64,000 nucleotides of DNA from an uncultured Ruminiclostridium sp. (GCA_947629925.1 CANRFO010000005.1:104836-168835); one strand, 5' to 3'. Numbered from the stretch's first letter, positions 41,076-53,522 are shown. Numbers and translations are program-made. Notes: generated by a model not told the origin, from the letters alone.

Positions 41076-43436
41076 TTATCGAACATAGGTTACTATTTCA
41101 TAACTGCCGTCTGCTTGTCTCTCAAGGCACTGATCGTCATTCATTTCAACAACGCCTGTTTTTGAAATAATATTTCCTGAAGAATCAGACAAGTATAATG
41201 TTTCTCCGACCTTCAGATTAAAATTAGTTATAAGTTTATGCAGCGATGATGAGTCATTATTATTTTTGCATACTATTTCCAATTCGCTTTTAGCAGGCAT
41301 GATAACTTCAGGAATGCTCCATCTCTCTAACTCAGAAAGCTTGTCGGACAGATATAAACCTTTTGTACTTACATCAACTGAATTTGGATTATAAAGAACC
41401 ATTAAGTCATTATCTCCGGCTGTATAAAGGCGTAATATGCATATATTCTCGCCTGTTACATCAACTGGTTCATAAAACGCTTTTATGCTTATATTTCCTT
41501 CGTTTGCCATTTGACAAGAAACAGTTGTTTCTGATTCTTTAATAATTTCTCCGTTTATTTCCCAGTGTGAAAATTTATATCCGGTATATGCTTTCGCTTT
41601 GATTGGAACAGAACATTCTTTAAAATAGCTTATCGCTTCTTTTTCATTTTCTTTTACATCTACAGTATTTAAATATGAAGTGCCGCCTGTTCCGCCGGAC
41701 ATTTCTATTCTATACATTTCATTTTCATATTCAAATACCTTTACAATATCCCTGAGCATTACCGTAGGACGGTTTATAAAAAAGTCGCGTATTTGCTGAC
41801 GACTGTCCGCAAAGGTCCATTCATTTGCCCAAGTCGATGTATATCCGTTATTAAGAGCATACATGCACTCTTTATCACATTCTTTTATTTTTTCTTCTAT
41901 AACATTCAAAGCATTTTCACTGCTGAACTCACCATACATCAAGTCACATATTGTATCGGCAAACTTTACTTTCATATCGTCACGTTCCAAAACTGCTTTC
42001 AAAAGTTCCGAAGCACCCTGCATATGCCTTCCGTTCAGCACATATGACAGTGTAGGTTCATTACAGCCATTTCCGTAAAGACCCATTCCGTATTCCATAT
42101 CAAACATCATAAAGCGCCATTTGCCATCTAAATAAGGACTTGTAACTTCTTCGCTGTCAGAAGGATAATAACGCCATGCTTTAAAGTTATTTCCGGGCCA
42201 GTCTTCATTATTTATATATATCTGCGTTGCATAATAAAGCATGAAATTATCTATATCAACCAAACTACAAAATTCTTCAAATTTTTTATCGTCAGTAAGT
42301 CCGCTTGTGGCAAGCTCGTAAACATAATAATAATCATTGACGCTTTGTTCGTCATCGCCTTCGATTTCACTTTCTTTTCCGTCAATTATTCTGAAATTTT
42401 CTTTGTTTCCGCCATATGTACTTTCAAGGTAATCGTTGCAGTAAGCTTCGTGAAGCCATGCAAAACCGTAATATTCGCCATTTAGAAAAACTGCGGCAGG
42501 AACAGTTTCCTGTGTATCCGGAAAACCTGCATTTTTTGCAAGCTGCATAGCGACTTCATCGCGTATACCGGCAAATTCTCTGTCATTTGCATTATCCCTG
42601 AGCGTTATTCGGTCAAATCTTGTAAGGAGTTGTCCGTATGCATCAGTAGCGCCGTTGAAAAAAGCGTATTTAAATTTACCGTTTCCTTCGCTGTATTCGT
42701 TTCTTGCGATGAGCCGCCATGATTTCTGAGAATTAGCGCGTGAATATCCGCCGACAACTCTTCCACCTGCAGCTTGGTCTATAAGCTTATGTCCTTCATT
42801 GTCATATACTTCAACATACATATCCCGTTCGCTTTCGCGGCCGCTCATATACCAGTTGGCGGGAGCATTAAAGGGAATTTCACCGCCTGTATACTCATTT
42901 TCCAGCCATTGATCGCGGAGATAACCCTCAACAGCAACGCCGTAGTAATAATCATACAGGTTATAAGGATCAGTTGAAAGTACAAAAACATATGTAGAAT
43001 CATCAAAACGTTCAAAGACGTTTTTCCCTGTTACATAGCTTTTCGTTTGTATCTGTGAGCTTTCATCGCCTTTAATAGCAACAGCCTTTATTGTTGTGGC
43101 TGTAACAGTATTGGAAGCCCGTACAGGAATTGCTCCGATATATTTTGTAGACGATGAATCAGGAACAGCTCCGTCTAAAGTGTAGTAAATATCAGCATCT
43201 GCATCCTGACAAGTTATTTCAACATCTATATTTTCGTTATAGAATGTATCATTATGCGAAAACGTCATATACAGAGGGTCATCTGAAATAATTTCATCGA
43301 CTACAGCCGTATTTTCTTCTGCATAAACAACAGAAGGATCAGGCTGCTCTTTCTGAAAGTCAGGGTAACAAACCAGCCCTATACCGGCGCCTATGCCGCA
43401 TAAAACTATTAAAATCAAAACTATTGTTCTTTTCAT
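41076..43436 (-). CDS. CotH-kinase-family extracellular protein with lamin-tail-like domain
   Basis: A 786-aa protein with an N-terminal membrane anchor or signal (TIVLILIVLCGIGAGIGLVC). Order: a chitobiase C-terminal-like beta domain (residues 55-125, IYYTLDGAVPDSSSTKY), a CotH kinase-like domain (about 170-560; ERDMYVEVYD, QKSWRLIARNEYSEG, RDNANDREFAGIRDEVAMQL, FMMFDMEYGMGLYGNG), an InlB-type B-repeat (about 590-650, YTGYKFSHWEINGEI) and a C-terminal lamin-tail-like domain. CotH kinases phosphorylate spore-coat proteins in Bacillus; extracellular relatives in gut Clostridia have unknown substrates. Confidence 0.82.
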   Translation of the reverse strand: MKRTIVLILIVLCGIGAGIGLVCYPDFQKEQPDPSVVYAEENTAVVDEIISDDPLYMTFSHNDTFYNENIDVEITCQDADADIYYTLDGAVPDSSSTKYIGAIPVRASNTVTATTIKAVAIKGDESSQIQTKSYVTGKNVFERFDDSTYVFVLSTDPYNLYDYYYGVAVEGYLRDQWLENEYTGGEIPFNAPANWYMSGRESERDMYVEVYDNEGHKLIDQAAGGRVVGGYSRANSQKSWRLIARNEYSEGNGKFKYAFFNGATDAYGQLLTRFDRITLRDNANDREFAGIRDEVAMQLAKNAGFPDTQETVPAAVFLNGEYYGFAWLHEAYCNDYLESTYGGNKENFRIIDGKESEIEGDDEQSVNDYYYVYELATSGLTDDKKFEEFCSLVDIDNFMLYYATQIYINNEDWPGNNFKAWRYYPSDSEEVTSPYLDGKWRFMMFDMEYGMGLYGNGCNEPTLSYVLNGRHMQGASELLKAVLERDDMKVKFADTICDLMYGEFSSENALNVIEEKIKECDKECMYALNNGYTSTWANEWTFADSRQQIRDFFINRPTVMLRDIVKVFEYENEMYRIEMSGGTGGTSYLNTVDVKENEKEAISYFKECSVPIKAKAYTGYKFSHWEINGEIIKESETTVSCQMANEGNISIKAFYEPVDVTGENICILRLYTAGDNDLMVLYNPNSVDVSTKGLYLSDKLSELERWSIPEVIMPAKSELEIVCKNNNDSSSLHKLITNFNLKVGETLYLSDSSGNIISKTGVVEMNDDQCLERQADGSYEIVTYVR

Positions 43437-43457
43437 AGCGGTCAGTTCCCTTTTACT

Positions 43458-46128
<2,671 letters not shown>

Positions 46129-46138
46129 ATAATCACCG

Positions 46139-46173
46139 CCCTGACTGCCATTATATGTTTATGACAGTCAGGG
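46139..46173 (-). terminator. Hairpin between the M18 aminopeptidase and yunB
   Basis: CCCTGACTG (46139-46147) and CAGTCAGGG (46165-46173) form a 9-bp stem with a 17-nt loop. No T-run follows on the reverse strand. It sits immediately upstream of the yunB ribosome binding site, so it may affect read-through or translation. Confidence 0.5.
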
Positions 46174-46197
46174 TGTGATTAGACAAGTTGTTTAAAA

Positions 46198-47604
46198 TTA
46201 CTTTATAAATGCAGAAAAAGCCTTGTAAGTCATATATACATCATTTTTAGATGTAATTTCAAAAGGCGCGTGCATTGAAAGGACAGGAACACCAAGATCA
46301 ATTGTGTCTACATCAAGGTTCGCAATATACTTTGCTACTGTTCCGCCGCCGCCAAGGTCAACTTTTCCAAGTTCGCCCGTCTGCCAGATGACCTTATTTT
46401 TATCAAAAATTTGTCTCACATATCCTACAAATTCAGCAGAAGAGTCATTGGTACCGCTTTTGCCGCCTGCACCCGTAAATTTGGTAAGAACAGTTCCCTT
46501 TCCTACAAAAGCGCTGTTTTTCTTTTCAAGGACATCGCCGAAAGTGGGGTCAAATCCTGCGTTTACATCTGCGGAAAGGCATTTTGAAGCAGAAAGCACT
46601 TCCCTTCCGTTTTTGCCGAAGCTTTCAGCAAGGTTATAGATGAAATACTCAAGATAAGAAGACTGAAGACCTGTATTGCCGTCACTTCCTGTTTCTTCTT
46701 TATCAGTAAGGACAGTGACAACTGTTTTAGGCGGGGCATTTTTCAGATCGGCAGTTGCCATCATAGCTGTATAAGCGCAAACTCTGTCGTCCTGACCGTA
46801 AGCGCCGATGAGGCTTCTGTCAAATCCAACATCCTTTGCCTTGAATGCAGGGACCGTTTCAAGCTCTGCCGAAATGAAATCTTCTTCTGTAATTCCGTAC
46901 TTATCAAAGAGGATGTTCATTATGTTGAGCTTTACAAGTTCACTTTCTTCATCATCTTTAAAAGGACGGGAACCTATGAGCACATTAAGTTCTTCACCTG
47001 TTATGATCTTGTTTGCAGGACGTTTCATCTGCTCCTGAGCAAGGTGAGGCAAAAGATCGGTAACTACGAATACAGGATCATTCTCGTCTTCACCAATATT
47101 TACTTCAACGGTTTTTCCGTCATTTCTTATAATAACACCGTGGAGTGAAAGAGGAATAGCAGTCCACTGATATTTTTTTATTCCGCCGTAATAGTGCGTC
47201 TTGAAGTAAGCCATTTCAGCGTCTTCATAAAGAGGATTCTGCTTCAGGTCAAGTCTTGGCGAGTCTATATGGGCAGCAAGGATATTTACGCCTTTTTCAA
47301 TTCCCTCTTTGCCTATAACTGCGAGAATGATTGCTTTACCGCGGTTTACAAAGTAAATCTTATCGCCGGCTTTATATTTTTTCTTGTTGTCATAAGCAGT
47401 GAAGCCGCATTTCTTTAAAATTTCAACTGAAGCCTTGACTGCTTCTCTTTCGGTTTTTGCATCGTTCAGAAATTTTTTGTAGTTTTCACAGAACTTATCT
47501 GCTGTTTTCATTTCCGCTTCAGTCATTATAAGTCCTGAATTTTTTTTCTTCATAAACAGTTGTTTCTGAAGCTCCTTAGCATTTTTTTGTGTTTTTGATG
47601 CCAT
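46198..47604 (-). CDS. M18 family aminopeptidase
   Basis: A 468-aa dinuclear zinc aminopeptidase of the M18 family. Metal-site regions: NILAAHIDSPRLDLKQNPLY (His, Asp), GAYGQDDRVCAYTAMMA (Asp), VLTDKEETGSDGNTGLQSSY (Glu-Glu), CLSADVNAGFDPTF and SMHAPFEITSKNDVYMTYKA (His). It trims N-terminal residues from peptides in the cytoplasm. GGAGG precedes the ATG. One base separates it from the upstream transglycosylase stop. Confidence 0.93.
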   Translation of the reverse strand: MASKTQKNAKELQKQLFMKKKNSGLIMTEAEMKTADKFCENYKKFLNDAKTEREAVKASVEILKKCGFTAYDNKKKYKAGDKIYFVNRGKAIILAVIGKEGIEKGVNILAAHIDSPRLDLKQNPLYEDAEMAYFKTHYYGGIKKYQWTAIPLSLHGVIIRNDGKTVEVNIGEDENDPVFVVTDLLPHLAQEQMKRPANKIITGEELNVLIGSRPFKDDEESELVKLNIMNILFDKYGITEEDFISAELETVPAFKAKDVGFDRSLIGAYGQDDRVCAYTAMMATADLKNAPPKTVVTVLTDKEETGSDGNTGLQSSYLEYFIYNLAESFGKNGREVLSASKCLSADVNAGFDPTFGDVLEKKNSAFVGKGTVLTKFTGAGGKSGTNDSSAEFVGYVRQIFDKNKVIWQTGELGKVDLGGGGTVAKYIANLDVDTIDLGVPVLSMHAPFEITSKNDVYMTYKAFSAFIK

Positions 47605-47605
47605 T

Positions 47606-48211
47606 TTAATTTTCCTCCGTATAAAGTTTATTGTAAATATTTAGAGCGTTTTTTATTTTTTTCAGATAGTACTCTGTATCTGAAATAGGTATAATATTAA
47701 GTTTTTTTCCGTCGTCACTGTATTCACTGTTCTGAAGCCAACTGTCAACTTTTCCTATTCCTGCGTGATATGCGCATATAGCAGCGTCGTTCGATTCAAA
47801 ATGTTTGATGAGATACCCCACAAGATAGCAGCCATAGCGTATATTCTGCTCAGGATCAAACATTAAATCATATGTCTTATCTTCGTTGTCACCAAGGCGA
47901 TACCTTATCCATTCAAACGTATCGCTCATTATCTGCATAAGACCTCTCGCGCCCACACTTGAAACGGCATTTGGGTCAAAATTACTTTCTGTCTTTATTA
48001 TAGCATAAATTAAAAATTTATCAACACTGTTTTCCACTGCATATTTTTCAATATATTCCTCATATTTAACAGGATAATTGAAATATAGAAATCTTTCTTT
48101 TATAATGCTGTACAACGTGCTTCCTACAACAGCGATGATAAGTGCAATTAAAATTAAAACTGTCGCAGAAAACAAAACCTTCTTTTTGCTTCTTTGTTGT
48201 TTTGAGATCAT
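47606..48211 (-). CDS. Membrane-anchored lytic transglycosylase (SLT domain)
   Basis: A 201-aa protein: basic N-terminus, one membrane helix (VLILIALIIAVVGSTLYSII), and an SLT domain with the catalytic Glu in IKTESNFDPNAVSSVGARGL, followed by MQIMSDTFEWI, NIRYGCYLVGYL and AAICAYHAGIGKVDSWL. It cleaves peptidoglycan glycan strands to anhydro products. The start overlaps the coaE stop by 4 bp, a frequent clostridial coaE-SLT pairing. Confidence 0.93.
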   Translation of the reverse strand: MISKQQRSKKKVLFSATVLILIALIIAVVGSTLYSIIKERFLYFNYPVKYEEYIEKYAVENSVDKFLIYAIIKTESNFDPNAVSSVGARGLMQIMSDTFEWIRYRLGDNEDKTYDLMFDPEQNIRYGCYLVGYLIKHFESNDAAICAYHAGIGKVDSWLQNSEYSDDGKKLNIIPISDTEYYLKKIKNALNIYNKLYTEEN

Positions 48212-48816
48212 TTTCCTTCCTTTATCAAATTTATTGTTATCATAACTTTTCGTAATAATTCATCTATGTTTCCGTTGTTTTCTATAACGTAGTCGGATCT
48301 TTTATAAAAAAAATCTGTATCATGCTGAGCCGAAAGTCTTTTTTCAGCCTGTTCCTCATTTATCAGATCCCTATCCTGAATACGTTTAAGCAGGATTTCG
48401 CGATCAGCCACCACGCTTACTATAAAATCACAAAGAGAATATATTCCGCTTTCAAAAAGAGTGGGGGCATCAATCATAATGAAGCTGTTTTCAGTGTCTG
48501 TAATGCTCCTTATAACAATGTATGAAACATACGGATACATTATCTCGTTCAGTCGTAGTCTCTTTGATTCATCAGAAAAAATAATATTTCCTGTTTTTGT
48601 ACGGTCAAGTGAACCGTCAGCACAAATTACTTGTTGACCAAACGTTTCCGCTATTTCTGCAAGACATGGCCGACCTTTTTCAACTATTTTGCGGCAAATC
48701 ATATCGCAGTCAACGATATCAAATCCTTCTGAGCGAAAGATATTGCATACCGTGGATTTTCCTGCTCCTGACATACCGGTAAGACCTATGACTTTTGCTT
48801 TTTCATTTACAGTCAT
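48208..48816 (-). CDS. coaE: Dephospho-CoA kinase
   Basis: Last step of CoA synthesis: 3'-phosphorylation of dephospho-CoA. P-loop GLTGMSGAGKSTVCNIF, then VDCDMICRKIV, IDAPTLFESGIYSLCDFIV and RIQDRDLINEEQAEKRLSAQ. Length 202 aa. Two bp after tsaC; AAGGTGAT lies about 12 bp before the ATG. Confidence 0.95.
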   Translation of the reverse strand: MTVNEKAKVIGLTGMSGAGKSTVCNIFRSEGFDIVDCDMICRKIVEKGRPCLAEIAETFGQQVICADGSLDRTKTGNIIFSDESKRLRLNEIMYPYVSYIVIRSITDTENSFIMIDAPTLFESGIYSLCDFIVSVVADREILLKRIQDRDLINEEQAEKRLSAQHDTDFFYKRSDYVIENNGNIDELLRKVMITINLIKEGK

Positions 48817-48818
48817 AT

Positions 48819-49835
48819 TTACAGTTTTATCACCTTAAAGGCGGCGGCTCTAATAAGTCGGTTGTAGACCGCCAATCCTATCCCTTTTTTTGATGGCGCT
48901 TTTACATATATTTTTTTTGCTCCCATATCGTCAGCCTTTCTGAGGCTTGAAAACAGCTCTGTCGCTTCTTTATTGGGCGTTTCACCATATGGAAGGATAT
49001 GAGCTTTTATTTTTTCTGTGAAATCAGAGAGTATATAAGTATTATCATCACTGTTTTCATTTACAAAATCAACAAACTTATCTTTACTGTCACATTCTAT
49101 AAGATATACTTCGGCTTTGGGAGAATAGTGTTTATACTTCATTCCCGGAGAAGCGGCTTTACATTTGTCCGAAAGTCCTTCCGTCACCGATTTGTCTACC
49201 GTTACTTCACAAAACTCACTGAGCATCTCAGGAGTTACTGCTCCTGGGCGAAGAATTTTAACTCCATTATCAATAAATGTTATTACAGTGCTTTCAAGAC
49301 CGCATTTACACTGGCCTCCGTCTATTATAAGCGGTATTTTTTCATTCATATCCCTGAAAACATGCTCTGCGCAGGTAGGGCTTGGAAGACCTGATAAATT
49401 GGCTGAAGGAGCTGCGAGAGGAAAACCGCATTTTTTTATAAGCTGAAGCGTCCAAATGTTATTTGGCATTCTGAACGCAACTGTATCAAGTCCTCCGCTT
49501 GTTTCTAAAGGTACTGTATCCTTTTTTTTCATTATCATTGTAAGAGAACCTGCCCAGAATTTTTCAGCAAGCTTTAACGCAAGTTCAGGTACATTTTCCG
49601 CATATTCATATAAAGAACCGATATCAGCGATATGAAGTATCAACGGATTATCAGCAGGTCTACCCTTTGCTTCAAAAATTTTCTTTACAGAAGACGCTGA
49701 TAAACCGTTCCCTGCAAGACCGTAGACCGTTTCGGTCGGTATAGCTACGATTTCTCCGTTTTTTAGGTACCATGCGGCTTTGTCAAGGCTCTCAGGTACA
49801 GCTTTTAATATTTCGGTTTTCATTTTAGTAGTCAT
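48819..49835 (-). CDS. tsaC: Threonylcarbamoyl-AMP synthase (Sua5/YwlC type)
   Basis: Makes threonylcarbamoyl-adenylate for the t6A37 tRNA modification. N-terminal YrdC domain: GEIVAIPTETVYGLAGNGLS, KGRPADNPLILHI, GSLTMIMKKKD and PLAAPSANLSGLPSPTCAEH. A Sua5 C-terminal domain (about 205-338) is present. The start is uncertain: the ATG at 49835 (MTTKMKTEI) follows GAG-AAGA and overlaps prfA by 11 bp; an inner ATG at 49823 lacks a ribosome binding site. Length 338 aa. Confidence 0.94.
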   Translation of the reverse strand: MTTKMKTEILKAVPESLDKAAWYLKNGEIVAIPTETVYGLAGNGLSASSVKKIFEAKGRPADNPLILHIADIGSLYEYAENVPELALKLAEKFWAGSLTMIMKKKDTVPLETSGGLDTVAFRMPNNIWTLQLIKKCGFPLAAPSANLSGLPSPTCAEHVFRDMNEKIPLIIDGGQCKCGLESTVITFIDNGVKILRPGAVTPEMLSEFCEVTVDKSVTEGLSDKCKAASPGMKYKHYSPKAEVYLIECDSKDKFVDFVNENSDDNTYILSDFTEKIKAHILPYGETPNKEATELFSSLRKADDMGAKKIYVKAPSKKGIGLAVYNRLIRAAAFKVIKL

Positions 49836-50907
49836 TCTTCTCTGAATTAGCAAGCTTTGCGGTCTGATCCGCTATGGCAAGTGCTTGAAAAACTTCATCG
49901 CAATCACCGTCTAAAAAAGCGTCAAGCTTGTATAATGTCAAACCTATTCTGTGATCGGTAACACGGCTTTGAGGGAAATTATACGTTCTTATGCGTTCTG
50001 AGCGATCGCCTGTACCGACCTGTATTTTGCGTTCTGCTGCTATTTTATTCGTCTGCTCACTCAGTTTAGCTTCATAAAGTTTACTGTACAGCATTTTCAT
50101 AGCTTTTTCTTTATTCTTTATCTGGCTTCTTTCTTCCTGACATTCTACGATTATACCTGACGGATGATGAATAATGCGTATTGCAGATTCTGTTTTGTTG
50201 ATATGCTGACCGCCCGCGCCGCTGGAGCGGAAGGTCTGAATTTCTATATCGGTCGGATTTATCTCTACGTCTACTTCTTCCATTTCAGGAAGAACAGCTA
50301 CTGTTATCGTAGATGTATGGATCCTTCCCTGTGCTTCGGTTTCAGGAACACGCTGAACACGATGAACTCCACTTTCGTATTTCATCTTGGCATACGCTCC
50401 TTCGCCTTCTATTAAAAAACTTATTTCCTTATATCCTCCAAGCTCAGTAGGGTTTGCGCTTATTACTTCGGTTTTCCATCTTTTTTCCTGAGCATAAAGC
50501 GAATACATTCTGAAAAGTGAGTTAGCGAACAAAGCCGCTTCATCTCCGCCTGCCCCGCCTCTTATCTCAATGATCACATTTCTGTCGTCATCGGGGTCCT
50601 TAGGAAGAAGCAATATTTTAAGCTCCTCCTCATATTTTTCCATATTTAAACGGCTTTCATCATGCTGAAGCTGAGCCATCTCCTTAAACTCTTTTTCAAC
50701 TCCGCTTTCATTCAGTATCTGACAAGCCTCATCATATTCTTCACAAGCTTTTTTATACTCTCTGTATTTTTCTACTATCGGTAAAAGCTGTTTATATTCT
50801 TTCATAAGCGCCTTATATTTTGACTGATCATTTATCACCTCAATATCAGCGAGGCTTTCATTGATCTTTTCCAGTCTTTGTTCGGCGCTTTTCAGCTTAT
50901 CGAGCAT
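49825..50907 (-). CDS. prfA: Peptide chain release factor 1
   Basis: Terminates translation at UAA and UAG. The GGQ motif SSGAGGQHINKTESAIRI contacts the peptidyl-transferase centre, and the PxT-type codon-recognition region PTELGGYKE/VQRVPETEAQGRIH is present. Length 360 aa. No prmC gene lies beside it. It is between DUF951 and tsaC. Confidence 0.97.
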   Translation of the reverse strand: MLDKLKSAEQRLEKINESLADIEVINDQSKYKALMKEYKQLLPIVEKYREYKKACEEYDEACQILNESGVEKEFKEMAQLQHDESRLNMEKYEEELKILLLPKDPDDDRNVIIEIRGGAGGDEAALFANSLFRMYSLYAQEKRWKTEVISANPTELGGYKEISFLIEGEGAYAKMKYESGVHRVQRVPETEAQGRIHTSTITVAVLPEMEEVDVEINPTDIEIQTFRSSGAGGQHINKTESAIRIIHHPSGIIVECQEERSQIKNKEKAMKMLYSKLYEAKLSEQTNKIAAERKIQVGTGDRSERIRTYNFPQSRVTDHRIGLTLYKLDAFLDGDCDEVFQALAIADQTAKLANSEKNDY

Positions 50908-50928
50908 ATTTGCTCCTTTCTTAATATA

Positions 50929-51108
50929 TTATTCTGAAATTACTTTCTTTATTTTTTTCTCGCATTTACTTCTCGGCACCATAAAATCATGCCCGCATTT
51001 TTCACATTTCAATCTGAAATCGGCTCCTACACGCATAACGAGCATACGATTTCCGCCACATGGATGCGCTTTTTTCATTTCAAGTACATCACCGATTTTT
51101 ATATCCAT
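50929..51108 (-). CDS. DUF951 family small protein
   Basis: A 59-aa gene missed by length cut-offs. It begins MDIKIGDVLEMKKAHPCGGN, continues RMLVMRVGADFRLKCEKCGH, and ends DFMVPRSKCEKKIKKVISE. The KxHPCG...GADFRxKCxxCGHxVMxPR pattern is the DUF951 family, conserved in Firmicutes; paired Cys suggest metal binding. Function unknown. AGGTGA lies 5 bp before the ATG. It heads the prfA-tsaC-coaE operon. Confidence 0.9.
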   Translation of the reverse strand: MDIKIGDVLEMKKAHPCGGNRMLVMRVGADFRLKCEKCGHDFMVPRSKCEKKIKKVISE

Positions 51109-51151
51109 AACTTCACCTGTAAATCATATATAGCTCTACAATATTTATATA

Positions 51152-51180
51152 ATTATATCACAACATTTTATAAAAAGCAA
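51152..51180 (-). promoter_or_regulatory. Sigma-A promoter of the DUF951-prfA operon
   Basis: Reverse-strand TTGCTT (51180-51175), 17-bp spacer, TATAAT (51157-51152), about 44 bp before the DUF951 ATG. A near-perfect 10-bp inverted repeat (51183-51192 with 51200-51209, one G-U) lies just upstream of the -35 and could be a regulator site. Confidence 0.65.
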
Positions 51181-51345
51181 TAAGAACGAGCAAACAATGT
51201 GCTTGTTCTCATAAATTTTATTTCGTTGTTTACATCGGAAAAACAGCAATCAATTATTTTATAATTTGTATTCAACAAATTTAAAAGGAATAATAATCAC
51301 TTATTTTTCATAAGCATTACCAAAACAAAAATGTGGAGGTAAAAA

Positions 51346-52266
51346 ATGTCTCAATTTTACCCTGAGGGAGAGTTGATAAACAACGAGGACAACCGCCGAG
51401 CAGTTTCAAGCGAAGAGTCTCTTAAAGAGTGTATACTTAGCGGGAAAATAGTTGAAGCTCCCTGTATAGTTTGTGACAGCGGTCACAATCTTATAGTTGA
51501 CTTTGGTTTTACAAAAGGGATCATTCCACGCACAGAAGGCGCAATTGGGATAGATAACGGAACTACGCGGGATATAGCGCTTATATCCCGCGTGAATAAA
51601 GCTGTCTGCTTTAAGGTGACTGCTTTTGCCAACAATGAACACGGCGGAAGAATAGCGATTTTAAGCCGAAAAATGGCTCAGCAGGAATGTTTTAACAAGT
51701 ATATTTCGATTTTAAAGCCGGGAGATATAATAAATGCTAAGGTAACACATCTTGAACAGTTCGGCTGTTTTGTGGATATTGGCTGCGGTATACCTTCCCT
51801 TATTCCCATTGACGCAATATCGGTTTCCAGAATAAATCATCCTTCAAACAGAATGAGCGTAGGTCAAAACATAAAAGTAATAATAAAGAGTATTGAAAAC
51901 GGAAAAATTTCCCTCTCTCACAAAGAGCTTCTCGGAACATGGGAAGAAAATGCGTCTTTTTTCAAAGCCGGAGAAACAGTCACAGGATACATAAGGAGTA
52001 TAGAAAATTACGGTATATTTGTAGAGCTTACACCAAATCTTGCAGGACTTGCAGAGCTGAAAGAAAATGTTCATGTAAATCAACATGCAAGTGTATTCAT
52101 TAAAGCGATAATACCTGAAAAAATGAAGGTAAAGCTGATAATCGTCGATACATTCGATAATGGATATGTGCCGAGCGGCTTCAAATATTTTATAGACAAA
52201 GGACATATTGACAGCTGGGTATATTCAACACCTGAATCAGATAAGATCATCAAGACTGTTTTTTGA
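51346..52266 (+). CDS. S1-domain RNA-binding protein (ribosomal S1-like)
   Basis: A 306-aa protein with three S1-type OB folds: about residues 28-100 (IVEAPCIVCDSGHNLIVDFG, KGIIPRTE, degenerate), 125-190 (PGDIINAKVTHLEQFGCFVD, then SLSHKELLG) and 203-265 (AGETVTGYIRSIENYGIFVE). It resembles the short S1 proteins of Firmicutes, which bind mRNA but are not classical S1. GGAGG precedes the ATG. Its 3' end overlaps the convergent rarA by 17 bp. The 237-bp upstream region holds a hairpin and A/T-rich sequence but no clear promoter for this gene. Confidence 0.85.
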   Translation: MSQFYPEGELINNEDNRRAVSSEESLKECILSGKIVEAPCIVCDSGHNLIVDFGFTKGIIPRTEGAIGIDNGTTRDIALISRVNKAVCFKVTAFANNEHGGRIAILSRKMAQQECFNKYISILKPGDIINAKVTHLEQFGCFVDIGCGIPSLIPIDAISVSRINHPSNRMSVGQNIKVIIKSIENGKISLSHKELLGTWEENASFFKAGETVTGYIRSIENYGIFVELTPNLAGLAELKENVHVNQHASVFIKAIIPEKMKVKLIIVDTFDNGYVPSGFKYFIDKGHIDSWVYSTPESDKIIKTVF

Positions 52267-53500
52267 TTTTATCCCTGTATTCTTTTGCAGCACGCTCAAG
52301 TTTGTTGTCTCCGAATTTATAATATACCCTGTCTTTTAATTCATCAGGGAGATATTGTTGTTCAACATAATGATTGGGAAAATCATGAGGATAAAGATAA
52401 TGCTGACCTTTTACAGCAGCTCCCTCGCCATCGTAATGCTTGTTTTGAAGATGTCTTGGAAAATCGCCTGATATTCCCTTTTGCACATCAGCAACAGCGG
52501 CGTCTTTTGCCATTACGGCACTGTTGGATTTCGGGCTTGTTGCCAGCAGTATAACAGCCTCTGCCAATGGAATAGACGCTTCAGGAAGTCCGAGCTGCAA
52601 AGCCGCGTCTACACAAGCTTTTGCAACGACTATCCCGTTTGGATAAGCAAGCCCTATATCCTCCGCCGCTATTACGAGCAGTCTGCGGCATACGGACGGA
52701 AGGTCGCCCGCTTCAAGCAGTCTTGCCATGTAATGCAGCGCGGCATTTTCATCTGAACCGCGGATCGATTTCTGAAATGCGGATAAAAGATCATAATGCT
52801 GGTCGCCGTCACGGTCATATCGCATATTACTGCGCTGTGTAAGCTCCTTTGCAAGTTCAAGCGTTATATTTCCGTCATTTGCGGAAAAAATGCAAAGTTC
52901 GACTGTATTTAACGATTTTCTTACATCCCCACCGCAGCCTCTTGCAATATGTTCACATACACCTTTCTCTATGTTCAATTTGCTTCCTGCTTCCTCAGCT
53001 GCAAGTGCAAAACCGCGTTTTACAGCAGGAATGATCTCTTCAGGCGTTAGAGGCTGAAACTCAAAAACCGTACAGCGTGATAAAATCGCGTTATAGATAT
53101 AGAAATACGGATTTTCCGTTGTCGAAGCAATCAACGTAATATCCCCGTTTTCAATATATTCAAGAAGGCTTTGCTGTTGTTTTTTATTAAGGTACTGTAT
53201 CTCATCAAGATAAAGCAAAATACCATTCGCAGCGGAAAGCGTAAAACGAGAAGCAATTATGTCCTTTATTTCAGCGGTTGAAGCAGATGTTCCGTTGAGC
53301 TTGTACAGATCCATATTGCTTTTCTTTGCAATTATATTCGCTACTGTTGTTTTGCCTACTCCTGAAGGTCCGTAAAATATCATATTCGGTATTTTTCCGC
53401 GTTCAATGATATTTCTGAGAGGCTTACCTTCTCCGAGTATATGCGATTGACCATAAACCTGATCCAATTCTGTAGGTCTTATTTTGTCTGCCAACGGCAT
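52250..53500 (-). CDS. rarA: Replication-associated recombination protein A (RarA/MgsA)
   Basis: An AAA+ clamp-loader-like ATPase of 416 aa that acts at stalled replication forks. PTELDQVYGQSHILGEGKPL at the start, Walker A MIFYGPSGVGKTTVANIIA, Walker B GILLYLDEIQYLNKKQQ, sensor 1 IASTTENPYF, and the C-terminal MgsA domain with DPLAIVVAEDIGLAYP-like VIAAEDIGLAYPNGIVV. GAGGTGA precedes the ATG. Confidence 0.94.
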   Translation of the reverse strand: MPLADKIRPTELDQVYGQSHILGEGKPLRNIIERGKIPNMIFYGPSGVGKTTVANIIAKKSNMDLYKLNGTSASTAEIKDIIASRFTLSAANGILLYLDEIQYLNKKQQQSLLEYIENGDITLIASTTENPYFYIYNAILSRCTVFEFQPLTPEEIIPAVKRGFALAAEEAGSKLNIEKGVCEHIARGCGGDVRKSLNTVELCIFSANDGNITLELAKELTQRSNMRYDRDGDQHYDLLSAFQKSIRGSDENAALHYMARLLEAGDLPSVCRRLLVIAAEDIGLAYPNGIVVAKACVDAALQLGLPEASIPLAEAVILLATSPKSNSAVMAKDAAVADVQKGISGDFPRHLQNKHYDGEGAAVKGQHYLYPHDFPNHYVEQQYLPDELKDRVYYKFGDNKLERAAKEYRDKIKKQS

Positions 53501-53522
53501 AAATTTTCACCTCTTTGTAATA

